Assembly (NCBI GenBank): GCA_963727915.1
Contig: CAVSID010000004.1
Location: 558,001 to 622,000, forward strand
Length of the DNA stretch: 64,000 bases
Direction of reading: 5' to 3'
Origin: CAWAND01 sp963727915
GTDB taxonomy: Bacteria; Chloroflexota; Anaerolineae; Anaerolineales; E44-bin32
The translations under genes and the position numbers were made by a program. The notes beneath the pieces are model-generated. The model saw only the letters and a program-made list of their open reading frames with translations, had not been told where the DNA came from and made no database searches. Shown here piece after piece: positions 20,905 through 30,241 of the stretch (position 1 is the stretch's first letter; each line of letters starts with the position of its first letter).

Positions 20905-22591
20905 TCACTGGTGAGTGTCCAGGGAGACGATCCGGCTGTCACTCTCTTGCCGCAGTTTGACTTCGGCTCCGCCGCTCTCAAGCGAGCGCTTGCTGACCGT
21001 GACCCGGATGGGGATGCCAATCAGATCGGCGTCGGCGAATTTCACGCCCGGGGTCTCATCGCGATCGTCAAACAGGACTTCGATTCCGGCAGCTGTCAAA
21101 GCCCGCCAACACTGTCTTCAGCCGCCTCTTCTCCTCCTCGCAGAGCCAACAAGTGCACCTGGAAAGGCGCAATCGTGATCGGCCAGATCAGTCCCTTCTC
21201 GTCATGATGCGCCTCAGCGAAGCAGGCAAGCAGGCGGCCGCTGCCAATGCCGTAGGACCCCATCACCACCGGATGCTCCTCCCCTTCCTGGTCAAGATAG
21301 GTGGCATCCATGGCTGCGCTGAAGCGCGTCCCCAGCTTGAAGATGTTGCCGGCCTCGACCCCGCGCACCGATTGCAATGCCGATCCACATTCGGGACAGG
21401 CGAAGCCTTCTTCGGCAGCGGCGATGTCGGCCACAACATCCGCCTCGAAGTCCCGTCCATAGTTGACATTTCGCAGGTGAAAGCCCTGCTTGTTGGCCCC
21501 GGCCACCAGGTTGGGTGACTCCGGGATCAGGTCGTCCACCACCACCTGGGCGCCCTCGATCCCGATGGGGGAGGCGTAGCCAGGTACAGCCCCCAAGGCA
21601 GCGATTTCCTCGTCCTTGGCTGGTCTCAGGTCCTTTGCCCCCAGGGCGTTGAGCAGCTTGGTTTCGTTCAGGTCCATATCGCCGCGCAGAACCGCAAATA
21701 CCATCCGTTCGACATCGTCTCCGTCCTCGATCAGAGTGGCCACCATGAAGACGGCCTTGGCTGTTTGTGACTTGGGGACGCCAAGGAACTCCGCCAGCGC
21801 GGCGATGGTCTTTGCCTCGGGTGTGGCCACTTCTTCGAGCTCAGCCGCATCTTCGGCTTCTGGTTTCGGCTTGCGAAAGCGCGCCACCTGGCGGTTGGCC
21901 GAGTAGCCACAATTATCGCAAAGCAGGAGTGTGTCTTCGCCGACCGGCGTCAGATACATGAATTCGTGCGCCTGGTAGCCCCCCATCATGCCCACATCGG
22001 ATTTCACGGCAATCACCGGCAGGCTGCAGCGGTTGAAGATGTTGAAGTAGGCCTGATAATGCGCCCGGTACTGCTTGTCAAGACCTTCGTCGTCCGCATC
22101 CAGGCTGTAACTGTCCTTCATCGTGAACTCGCGCACCCTGATCAAGCCAGGCACGCGGGCGGGGGTCGTCACGCCATTTGGTCTGGATGTGATAGATCAG
22201 CTGCGGCAGTTGGCGGTAGGACTTGATCTCCTTGCGGATGAGGTCTGCCACCACCTCCTCGTGGGTCATGGCGAGCACCATGTCCCGCCCGGAGCGATCC
22301 TTGAGCCGCGTCAACTCGGGGCCGACCTGGTACCAGCGGCCGGTCTCCTGCCAGAGGTCCGCCGGATTGACCACAGGCATCGTGATCTCCTGCCCGCCGA
22401 TAGCGTTGATCTCGTCCCGCATGATGATCTTCGATCTTGTCCAGCGATCGCCGGCCCAAAGGAAGGTAGCTGAAGATACCGGCCGCCAGCTGGCGGATAA
22501 ACCCTGCTCGAACCAGAAGTTCATGGCTCGGGATCTCGGCATCCGAGGGCTTTTCCCTCAGGGTCTGGCTGAACAGATGGCTCATTCTCAT
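20905..22591 (-). CDS. proS: Prolyl-tRNA synthetase (bacterial type with editing domain)
   Basis: It charges tRNA-Pro with proline. The ATG at 22589-22591 has GGAGG 7 bases upstream and opens MRMSHLFSQTLREKPSDAEI. Class II motifs are visible: motif 2 region with VREFTMKDSYSLD, the INS editing domain (about residues 225-400, with KTIAALAEFLGVPKSQTAKA) and motif 3 in GSYGIGSGRLLAC. The C-terminal anticodon-binding domain includes GIEVLFDDRDETPGVKFADA. Frames shift near 22440, 22165 and 21100. A stop at 20905 ends the last frame, but a further frameshift there could extend it to about 20811. Confidence 0.94.
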
Positions 22592-22660
22592 ACGGGCCTC
22601 CTATCGGGCATAGCATAAGGGCAATCACAGCAGTCTAGTCATCGGCGTCTGCCAACAGAA

Positions 22661-22682
22661 ACGCCCCACTTGCGTGGGGCGT
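22661..22682 (-). terminator. Rho-independent terminator of the PD-(D/E)XK-like gene
   Basis: On the minus strand ACGCCCCAC / GTGGGGCGT with a GCAA loop is followed by TTCTGTTGG. It separates the upstream nuclease-like gene from proS. Confidence 0.7.
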
Positions 22683-22873
22683 AGGGACATCGCCAGCGAT
22701 CTTCAACGGTCAGAGCTATCCGACCATCGGCGTACGCCGTTCGACGTCCCCGCGCCGGGCTGGGGCCGGGGCCTGGGGTGGAACTGGGCTGACGTCGAAC
22801 GATCTGCGCACGCACATGTGAACAAGTTACCACCGATAACCGCGCAGGTCAACACGGATTTGACCCGCAGCGG

Positions 22874-23656
22874 TTACATCGGGGGCAGTTGTCCCACGTC
22901 CTCCCAGGCGATAACCCGCATCCGACGCCAGACATCGGCCTGCCGGATCTTGTCAGCGAAATCGGTCCAATCACCCTGCAGGGAGCGAGACCAGACACGG
23001 CGAGGGGCGAACATCCACAAGTGGAGGACTCGGCCGGTGCCAGCCGCCAGCAGTGCCCCCAACCTGAGCGTGCGGGCCAGCTGATAGTGACGGTTGCACG
23101 CCGGATAGGGAGTCTCGGGGGTCGGACGAGCGAGGTCCAGATCACGCTCAAACATCGCCGCCTGGACCTCCCAGTAGCGGCATGCCGGCATCGCCCCTTC
23201 AGCCTGCGCGTGGGTCTCGGGGCATCGCCCGGCCGCATAGCGGCTGCACCGTCCCAGCCCACTGGTGTGTTTGGCCTCGACCACAACCAGTTGGCTTTGC
23301 CCCACCAGAAACAAGTCGACTTCTGTCTTTGGGCCCGACCCATCCACAGCGGTCAGGGCGTTGTCCAGCCCCGGCATACGCTCCCCATCGACAGCGTATC
23401 CCCAGAAATAGGGACGCAGGCTCTCGTCGGCGAAGGCCACCTCCTGCGTGCCCCACAAAGGTCGTATCGCCATGAAATCCGAGAGAGGGCGCGACGGCCA
23501 CAAGCGAGGGTAGAGAGTGTTCCACAGGAGCGCATTTTCGGATCGGGGGTTGCGCGCATTGGCCAGGACGGATTCGGGCAGAACATTGAAGATGGGCTCA
23601 CCGGCGCCCTGCAACCAGCGCTGAGGCCGCGGTCGGTCGCTTCTTTGATGAGACAT
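22874..23656 (-). CDS. Stand-alone PD-(D/E)XK nuclease-like protein, unknown role
   Basis: An intact 260-residue frame. The central segment TEVDLFLVGQSQLVVVEAKH carries Asp114, Glu127 and Lys129 in the spacing of a PD-(D/E)XK nuclease core (D-x12-E-x-K). The rest has several conserved-looking Trp/Tyr/Arg residues but no known DNA-binding domain. No methyltransferase or other restriction or defence gene is adjacent; neighbours are proS and rpiB. It could be a nuclease, a solitary restriction-like enzyme or an inactive fold. Functional assignment is inference from the motif only. Confidence 0.6.
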   Translation of the reverse strand: MSHQRSDRPRPQRWLQGAGEPIFNVLPESVLANARNPRSENALLWNTLYPRLWPSRPLSDFMAIRPLWGTQEVAFADESLRPYFWGYAVDGERMPGLDNALTAVDGSGPKTEVDLFLVGQSQLVVVEAKHTSGLGRCSRYAAGRCPETHAQAEGAMPACRYWEVQAAMFERDLDLARPTPETPYPACNRHYQLARTLRLGALLAAGTGRVLHLWMFAPRRVWSRSLQGDWTDFADKIRQADVWRRMRVIAWEDVGQLPPM

Positions 23657-23689
23657 TGTGTGGACCTTCTACGGGCGGAGCGCGCCCGA

Positions 23690-24136
23690 TCAGCCGATGC
23701 GCTCGAGCTCGTCGATCTTCGCCAGACGGCGGACGTGTCGCGCCTCGCCGCTGAACTCTGCCCCCAAGAAGGCCACCACCAGCTCGCGGGCCAACGCCGG
23801 CCCGATGATCCTGGCACCCAAGGTGAGCACGTTAACGTTGTCGTGCTCGACCGATTGGTGGGCCGAGTAGGTGTCGTGGCACACGCCGGCCCGGATGCCC
23901 TTGAGCTTGTTGGCGGCCACTGCTGCTCCGACCCCGGATCCACACAGAAGGATGCCGCGCTCGACCAGGCCGCCTTGTATGGCCCGTCCGAGCTTCTCGG
24001 CGTAGTCGGGATAGTCGACGGGGTCCGTCGAGTCGGTGCCCAGATCGACGGGTTCATGCCCGTGGGCCGCCACAATCTGGATGACCTCGTCCTTAAGGGG
24101 ATAGCCGGCGTGATCGGCTGCGACAGCGATCCTCAT
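23690..24136 (-). CDS. rpiB: Ribose 5-phosphate isomerase B
   Basis: It interconverts ribose 5-phosphate and ribulose 5-phosphate. The 148-residue frame is intact and shows MRIAVAADHAGYPLKDEV, the catalytic Cys in GILLCGSGVGAAVAANK and NVNVLTLGARIIG. The start overlaps the transketolase stop by four bases (ATGA), so the two non-oxidative pentose phosphate genes are co-translated. Confidence 0.95.
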   Translation of the reverse strand: MRIAVAADHAGYPLKDEVIQIVAAHGHEPVDLGTDSTDPVDYPDYAEKLGRAIQGGLVERGILLCGSGVGAAVAANKLKGIRAGVCHDTYSAHQSVEHDNVNVLTLGARIIGPALARELVVAFLGAEFSGEARHVRRLAKIDELERIG

Positions 24137-26164
24137 GCCCCGGCCTCCATCGATTGGGTTCGTATCAGCACATCCTTGGCAGTTTCGGCCACCTTTTCGG
24201 CGGTCAGGCCTCGGTCCTGGTAAATCTCCTCGTATGGCGCCGACTCGCCGAACCAGTGCAAGCCCACCACCGCGCCGTGATCACCAACCCATCGCTCCCA
24301 ACCCAGCGTGGCAGCGGCTTCAACCGCCACTCGTGCCGGGATGTCGTCCGGCAGGACCTGCTGGCGATAGGCCTCGGGCTGTTTTTGGAAGAGTTCCCAC
24401 GACGGCATGGAGACCACCCGCGAACGGGATTCCTTCGGAAGCCAAGAGCTTCGCGGCCTCCACCGCCAACTGCACCTCCGAACCCGTGCCCATCAGAATG
24501 ACCTGGGGCTCGCCGCTCCCCAAGTCGCCCATGACGTAGGCACCCTTGTGCAGATTCTCCGCCGCGGCGAACTCGCTTCGATCGAAAGTGGGCACGCTTT
24601 GCCGTGTCAGGACAAGGGCCGTTGGACCCTGGCGCCAGCGTAGGGCTGCAAGCCAGGCTTGGGCGGTCTCGTTGGCATCGGCCGGGCGGATGGTGGTCAT
24701 ATTGGGAATCGCCCTCAGTGAAGCCAGCTGCTCGATCGATTGATGGGTCGGTCCGTCCTCACCCAGGCCGATGGAGTCGTGGGTGAAGATGTAGATCGGC
24801 CCGATCCTCATCATCGCCGCCAGACGGATCGTGGGACGCATGTAGTCGGAGAAGATCAGGAAGGTCCCGCCGTACGGAATGAGACCGCCATACAGCGCCA
24901 ACCCGTTGAGCGCCCCACCCATGCCGTGTTCGCGTACGCCGAAGTGGATGTAGCGCGCTTCCCGGTTGTCCGGTGAGAAGCTCGGCTCCCCTTTGACATC
25001 GGTCTTGTTGGAACCCGTCAGATCGGCCGACCCGCCGATGAGCTCGGGAATGGCCAGGGCGGTGGCGTTCAGAGTCTTGCCAAACGACGCCCGTGTGGCC
25101 ATGCCCTTGGCGTCAGGTTCGAACGTCGGGAGCAGGTCTTCGATCCCGTCCGGGAGCCTTCCGCCCAAGGTACGGTCGAGCTGCTGCGACAATTCTGGAT
25201 AAGCATCGCCGTAGGCAACGCACATCTCCGCCCAGTGGTTTCGCAGCTCGGCGCCCCGCATTCCAGCAGCCTGGAAGTGCTCTCGCACGTCGTCCGGCAC
25301 CAGGAAGCGCGGCTCCTTCGGCCAACCAAGTTTGTCCTTGGCACCGTCAAGTTCCTTGTCCCCCGGCGGCTCGCCGTGAGCTTCGGCGGTGTCTTGCTTA
25401 GTGGGAAGGCCAAAGCCAATGTGGGTGCGAGCGACGATGATCGACGGGCGGGGGTCGTTCTCAGCGGCTGTCAGCGCCTCATCGACCGCTTCGACATCAT
25501 TGCCATCTTCGAGGGTCTGGACATGCCAGTCATAGGCTGCGAATCGTGCTGCCCGGTCCTCGGTGAAGGCCAGATCGGTACTCCCGTCGATCGAGATGTG
25601 GTTGTTGTCGTAGACGCAGATCAAGCTCCCCAGCTTTAGATGGCCTGCCAGGCTGGCCGCTTCGTGGGAAATTCCTTCCATGAGGTCACCGTCGGATACG
25701 ATGGTATAGATGCGGTGGTCGAACAAGGCGTACTGATCCCGGTTGTACAAGGCCGCCATGTGCTCGCGGGCGATTGCCATCCCGACGGCGTTGCCAAAAC
25801 CCTGTCCCAGCGGCCCGGTTGTGGTCTCAATTCCCGGCACCGCCCAGTATTCCGGATGGCCAGCGGTCACGCTGTGCAGTTGTCGGAACTGTTTGATCTG
25901 ATCCATCGGCAGGTCGAAGCCGGTCAGGTGGAGCAATGAGTAGAGCAGCATCGACCCGTGGCCGGCCGAGAGGATGAAACGATCGCGATTGGGCCACCTG
26001 GGATGTGTCGGATCGAACCGCAGATGCCGGGTCCACAGGACGTAGGCCAGGGCGGCATCCCCCATGGGTAAGCCTGGATGTCCGGAATTGGCCTTCTGAA
26101 TAGCATCGGCTGAGAGAAATCGGATGGTGTTGATCGCGCGTTGAACGAGATCCTGGTCTGTCAT
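24133..26164 (-). CDS. tkt: Transketolase
   Basis: A thiamine diphosphate enzyme of the non-oxidative pentose phosphate pathway. The TPP motif is in IVSDGDLMEGISHEAASLAG, with SGHPGLPMG near the N-terminus and HDSIGLGEDGPTHQ in the pyrimidine domain. One frameshift near 24425 joins the main body to a C-terminal domain that starts VVSMPSWELFQKQPEAYRQQ. I place the start at ATG 26162-26164 (MTDQDLVQRAINTIRFLSAD) because GGAG lies 7 bases upstream; an in-frame ATG at 26245 would add about 27 atypical residues. Confidence 0.95.
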
Positions 26165-26308
26165 GTCAAGCTCCAAGGGCAGTTCTGAGCGACGTTCGGG
26201 GTCCTGGGCAGCGGCAGATCGCGTTGCCGTTGACATCGAGTTCATCTTATCACGCCCGGCAAAACCAACCGACGAGGCGTGGGCCGGTCGGAGACCGGGA
26301 TCCATGGC

Positions 26309-26967
26309 CTAACCTGACTCAAGCCAGTCCTTAAGGGCGCGCATGCATTCGATGCCGACCTTGTGGCCAGTGTCCGACTTCGCAGTAGTCGATTTGGGCA
26401 CCGGCAGCCCGCAGACGCTGGACATCGCTTCTGGCCCGCGTCACAGGCACTCGCTCGTCCTGTGTCCCGTGGCTCCAGAAAATCGGCAGCCCCCTCAATC
26501 CGGCCAGATCTCCGTCTGGCAGGTAGGCTGCCAGGGCTGCCAGCCCCCGAGGCTGAAAGTCCCCGAACGCCGACAGCGCGAAGGCCAGCGCCGAGCCCTG
26601 GCTGAAACCAACCAGGTAGGTGTTCTCCGACGCCAGACCATGCCTCCGCTCCAGCATGGCAAGCCATCGCGTCAGCGCAGCTCGGGCGGGGTCGAAGTCA
26701 TGCAAGTCGCCCCCCGGCCCGAGATCCGCGTCAACCCAGGCGTATCCCCCGCCTTCCGCCGCAAACAGCCCCCGTGGCGCAGCGACGAGCCCCCCGTCTG
26801 GCAGGGCCGAACTCGATGACCCACAGGACATCTTCGTCACCGCCAAACCCGTGCAGAAGCAAGAAAGCTGGGTTGCTTGGACCCGTTCCCGGTCGAAGCC
26901 GGTAGGTCAGATCCGACGCTGGATCGTGATGGAGTTGCGGGGTCTGCTGCCCAAGGGAACTAGTCAC
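26309..26967 (-). CDS. Alpha/beta hydrolase, phospholipase/carboxylesterase family
   Basis: A serine hydrolase of about 218 residues. It has the oxyanion region AFLLLHGFGGDEDVLW, the nucleophile elbow VGFSQGSALAFAL with Ser in G-x-S-x-G, the acid region FWSHGTQDERVPV and the catalytic His in CEVGH. Frameshifts lie near 26825 and 26375; after repair it ends ECMRALKDWLESG. The probable GTG start at 26965-26967 overlaps the stop of the upstream gene, so the two are coupled. The substrate is unknown. Confidence 0.82.
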
Positions 26968-27328
26968 CTGGGTCGTCCGCCGGCTGCGCTTTGAGATCAG
27001 GCAGACAGGCTCTGATGATGCTGTCGGCATCTCGTAGCGGATCCTCTTCGTGGGGAAGGGCATGGTCTGGCGTGATGTGGACCACCAGGCGCTTGGCAGC
27101 CTCGCGCAGCTTCTCCGCCACGGTTGGGTTGTTGGCAAACCATTCGAGCAGGCGATAGGCATTGGGCGTGTTCGGAGCCTCACCGCTGCTCCGAGCGCTG
27201 ACCCCGATCGCCCACCCTGCAGCCCGACGTGCATGCACTCGTGCTCGCCCCTCGTTGCCGGCCAGGCGGGCCCGCTCAGCCTGCTGCCTCTCCTCCAGAA
27301 TAGCGGTCACTTCTCGTTGTTCAGACAC
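26960..27328 (-). CDS. Conserved-looking hypothetical protein, 122 residues
   Basis: A small, highly charged, mostly helical protein. Recognisable stretches include RAAGWAIGVSARSSG, NAYRLLEWFANNPTVAEKLR and DPLRDADSIIRACLPDL. It has no membrane segment or signal. It overlaps the downstream hydrolase start, which suggests a shared mRNA. I do not recognise the family; the helical layout is compatible with a HEPN-like or regulatory fold, but nothing decisive is visible. Confidence 0.6.
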   Translation of the reverse strand: MSEQREVTAILEERQQAERARLAGNEGRARVHARRAAGWAIGVSARSSGEAPNTPNAYRLLEWFANNPTVAEKLREAAKRLVVHITPDHALPHEEDPLRDADSIIRACLPDLKAQPADDPGD

Positions 27329-27346
27329 ACAGGGGATATTAACACA

Positions 27347-27370
27347 CGACCGGGCCTGATGGCCCGGTCG
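27347..27370 (-). terminator. Terminator after the sigma/anti-sigma operon
   Basis: CGACCGGGCC and GGCCCGGTCG form a perfect 10-bp stem with a 4-base loop. On the minus strand it is followed by TGTGTTAAT, a weak T-rich tail, and lies 27 bases after the stop of the DUF5667-like gene. Confidence 0.6.
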
Positions 27371-27396
27371 GCTGATTTTGGATTCGTCGCTCCGGC

Positions 27397-28404
27397 CTAT
27401 TTGTTGCGGCCCGGCGCGTTCCCCGAGTTGTCCTGGCCGTGTCCCTGAGAATTGCCGGACCCCCCGTCCTGGTTCTGTCCGGGGGGACCCCCCGGCGGAC
27501 CCGGGGTATGATCGCTTGGCGGGCCGTTCCCATTGCCCGGCGACCCGTTCTGGCCGGGCGGACCCCCTGGCGGCCCCTTGCCCTCGTTGCCGGGGGCGTC
27601 ATCGGTAGAAGGCGTCTTCTTGAGCTGGCCGGGAGCCAATTCGCTCGGACTCACGCCCTGTTGGAGGGCATCGATGACATCGATGCCGTGATGAGACTTG
27701 GAAAGCGCGTTCTCCAAGCCGCTCTGGGCAGACACCGGGGCCGTCGCCAGCAGCCCCTGCAAGACCTGGAGATGGTGCTCAAGTCTGGCACGCGTCTGCT
27801 CGCGGTTGGGTCCATCCTGGTCGCCGGCGGCTTGTTCAAGCTGGTTCAAGGTGTGGTTGTAGCTTTCCACGGCGGTCGGCAGATCCCCGTCCCGCCCTCT
27901 TTGGAGCACGGCCTGGATCTCCGCCAGACGCTCGTCCGCCAGACCTCGCAGGTAGGCACCGCGCGCTTCGGGTCCAAAAGTCAACGCAAGCCTGGTTGAT
28001 TCGAACCCCAGCTTGACCCCGTACAAACTGTCGCCTGGAAGTGATCCCCCGGCGGCGTAGGCGACCCCGGTGCCGCTGGCCAGAATGGCGAAGACAAGCG
28101 TCAAGCTTGCCAAGGCAAAGGCAAAGCGCCGGAGATGGCCGGGCCGTCTTGCCTGCCGGGGGGCCCGAGGCGCCGGCTTGCGAGCGGCACTCACCCGGTT
28201 CAAGACACGAGCACGCGTGCGGGCCACGGCCCCGCGCGTCGGAGATGCCGGCGCCAGATCCGTTTGCAGAAGCGCTGCCAGTGTCAGAAGGTCCTTCATC
28301 TCAGCGTCGCCGAGCACCAGGTCGGCGGGCGCGCTTCCAGCCCGACTTAGTCGGGCGGTCAAGGCATCGTCCAACATCCTGGCTGCTCGCTGCTCATCCA
28401 TCAC
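27397..28404 (-). CDS. DUF5667-type membrane anti-sigma partner
   Basis: A 335-residue protein encoded directly after and overlapping an ECF sigma factor. The N-terminal cytosolic part (about 1-90) would bind sigma. One membrane helix lies around LRRFAFALASLTLVFAILAS (residues about 90-110). The extracytoplasmic part opens SLPGDSLYGVKLGFESTRLA, the hallmark of DUF5667, and has helical repeats rich in Arg/Glu/Gln. The tail from about residue 255 is low-complexity Gly/Pro/Asn/Gln with repeated GPPGGPPGQN. By analogy it senses an envelope signal and releases the sigma factor; the signal is unknown. Confidence 0.82.
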   Translation of the reverse strand: MMDEQRAARMLDDALTARLSRAGSAPADLVLGDAEMKDLLTLAALLQTDLAPASPTRGAVARTRARVLNRVSAARKPAPRAPRQARRPGHLRRFAFALASLTLVFAILASGTGVAYAAGGSLPGDSLYGVKLGFESTRLALTFGPEARGAYLRGLADERLAEIQAVLQRGRDGDLPTAVESYNHTLNQLEQAAGDQDGPNREQTRARLEHHLQVLQGLLATAPVSAQSGLENALSKSHHGIDVIDALQQGVSPSELAPGQLKKTPSTDDAPGNEGKGPPGGPPGQNGSPGNGNGPPSDHTPGPPGGPPGQNQDGGSGNSQGHGQDNSGNAPGRNK

Positions 28405-28975
28405 GAAGCTCTGCCTCTAATTTCTGCCGTAGGATTTTCAGCGCCCGGTGGAGCAGGACCCTTGCGGCCCCTTCGCTTCGGCCCATCCATTCGGCAGCGG
28501 TGCTGGTGGGCAAGTCCAGCAGCACCCTCAATCGAATGACTTCCTGATAATCATCCGGAAGTTCGGCCAAAGCGCCTTTGATCCGGACAATGTCCTCGTG
28601 TTCCGTCAACCTCTCTTCGAGTCCCGGATCGGCAGCTTCGAGTGGCTCGCTCGCGTCGAGCGGCTGCTCCGGGGTCGCCTGCCGATAGTGGTCGACAAGC
28701 AGATTGCGAGCCACCTGGTAAAGGAAGGCCGAGTAGGCCCAACCGCGCTCCTCGTAAGTCCCTAGCGACTCATATGACTTGACGAAGATGTTCTCGGTCA
28801 AATCTTCCGCGTCCTGATCGTCCGCAACTCGAGTGCGCACGTAGCGGTAGATTTGATCGACGTAGCGCTCATAGAGTTGCCCGAAACACTCCGTGTCACC
28901 ACGCTGGGCGCGAGCGATCAGCTCAGCGTCGGGCAATTGACTTACGTCAACGTCATTCATGAGAACGTCGGCCAA
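28394..28975 (-). CDS. ECF-family RNA polymerase sigma factor
   Basis: An extracytoplasmic-function sigma-70 factor of about 193 residues. Region 2 shows LYERYVDQIYRYVRTRV and DAEDLTENIFVKSYESLGTY; region 4 shows LPDDYQEVIRLRVLLDLPTS and MGRSEGAARVLLHRALKIL. The start is either TTG at 28975 or ATG at 28960. The stop overlaps the anti-sigma start by 11 bases. Target promoters cannot be defined from this window. Confidence 0.9.
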   Translation of the reverse strand: MADVLMNDVDVSQLPDAELIARAQRGDTECFGQLYERYVDQIYRYVRTRVADDQDAEDLTENIFVKSYESLGTYEERGWAYSAFLYQVARNLLVDHYRQATPEQPLDASEPLEAADPGLEERLTEHEDIVRIKGALAELPDDYQEVIRLRVLLDLPTSTAAEWMGRSEGAARVLLHRALKILRQKLEAELRDG

Positions 28976-29148
28976 TCCCGTTCGTTACACTGCCCATCGC
29001 CGCAGGATAGCATATTCAGCACGCCTAATGGAATGGGAGAGATGTTGGAGGCTGTGTTGCTAGCCTCTCGTGATGGTAGTCCTGGCAGCCTGGGGGGAAT
29101 CGGCCAAAGCACGCCGGAAACCGGGCGGCCGATCAAGCTTGAAAAGCT

Positions 29149-29176
29149 AGCGCCCGGTGGCCAATCACCGGGCGCT
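29149..29176. terminator. Bidirectional terminator between cydB and the ECF sigma gene
   Basis: AGCGCCCGGTG and CACCGGGCGCT form an 11-bp perfect stem with a 6-base loop. T-rich tails lie on both sides (CAGTTTT on plus, CTTTT on minus). On the minus strand it lies after cydB in the wrong order for that gene's start but right after its 3' end, so it most likely ends the cydAB transcript. Confidence 0.75.
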
Positions 29177-29204
29177 CAGTTTTGGCATTGGTAGGGGATT
29201 GGGA

Positions 29205-30218
29205 TCAGTATTCCAGCTCGCTGTCCCCACTGATGCGTTTGCGAAAAGTCCAATACGACCAAGCCTGATAGAACAGCACGAACGGCAGCAGGGAGATGGC
29301 CACTATGGACATCACACGGAGCGTGTATGGGCTGGAGGCGGCGTTGTAGATGGTAAGGCTCATCGCCGATCCCAGACTGGATACCATCACTCTGGGGTAC
29401 AACCCGATAAACATCGTGATCGTGGACAAGGCGATCGAGAGTCCGGTCATCCCAAACGCCCAGCCCATGTTCTTTTGGCGGATAAACCATCCCGAGACGA
29501 GCATGGCGGCGCCGGCACCCAACGGGATCACGCCCGGGTCAACACCCAGCCGAGCGAACATGTCGGTCACGAAATAGCCAACACCGACCGAGAAGAAACC
29601 GATCACCACGGCGAAGGGCCAGATGCGCTGCGCGGCTCGTCGGGCGAACTCGCCCAATTCGCCTTCGATCTTGAGGCTCAAGAAGATGGCGCCGTGAAGC
29701 GTGAATACGATCAGCGTCGTCAGGCCCCATGAGAGGGCATAAGGATTCAACAGGTTGAAGAATCCGCCTACGTAGGTCATGCTCGAGTCGATCGGCACGC
29801 CCAACAGCAGGTTGCCGAGTGCAACCCCCCAGAGCACGGCCGGGATTAGGCTCCCGGCGAAGATCAGTCCGTCCCATGCGCTCCGCCAACGGGCGGTTTC
29901 GTGTTTGGAGCGGAATTCAAAGGCCGCGCCGCGCGCGATCAGGGCCACCAGCATGAGGACCAGCGGAAGGTAGAACCCGCTGAACATGGTGGCGTACCAG
30001 TTGGGAAAGGCGGCGAACATGGCGCCGCCGGCCGTGATCAACCAGACCTCGTTGGCGTCCCAGAAGGGGCCAATGGCGTTGACAATCATCCTGCGCTGCT
30101 GATCGTTTCGGCCCAAGAAAGGGAGCAAGATCCCCACCCCGTAATCAAACCCCTCCAGAAAGAAGAAGCCCACAAAGAGGACAGCGATCAGCAGGAACCA
30201 AACCGTGTTCAGATCCAT
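29205..30218 (-). CDS. cydB: Cytochrome bd ubiquinol/menaquinol oxidase subunit II
   Basis: The second membrane subunit of the high-affinity bd oxidase. The 337-residue frame is intact, with the N-terminal FFFLEGFDYGVGILLPFLGR, the ANEVWLITAGGAMFAAFPNW segment and many membrane helices. It follows cydA after 23 bases and has a GGAGG ribosome binding site. No cydX or cydCD is visible in the window. The oxidase would allow respiration or oxygen scavenging at very low O2. Confidence 0.95.
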   Translation of the reverse strand: MDLNTVWFLLIAVLFVGFFFLEGFDYGVGILLPFLGRNDQQRRMIVNAIGPFWDANEVWLITAGGAMFAAFPNWYATMFSGFYLPLVLMLVALIARGAAFEFRSKHETARWRSAWDGLIFAGSLIPAVLWGVALGNLLLGVPIDSSMTYVGGFFNLLNPYALSWGLTTLIVFTLHGAIFLSLKIEGELGEFARRAAQRIWPFAVVIGFFSVGVGYFVTDMFARLGVDPGVIPLGAGAAMLVSGWFIRQKNMGWAFGMTGLSIALSTITMFIGLYPRVMVSSLGSAMSLTIYNAASSPYTLRVMSIVAISLLPFVLFYQAWSYWTFRKRISGDSELEY

Positions 30219-30241
30219 CCTTTGCCTCCAGCCCTTTCCCG

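Noticed and set aside
22763..22785. T-box-like sequence GGGGTGGAACTGGG near proS
   Set aside because: It is on the plus strand, opposite to proS, the sequence lacks the CGCG end of the T-box bulge, and no leader structure or downstream plus-strand gene is present.
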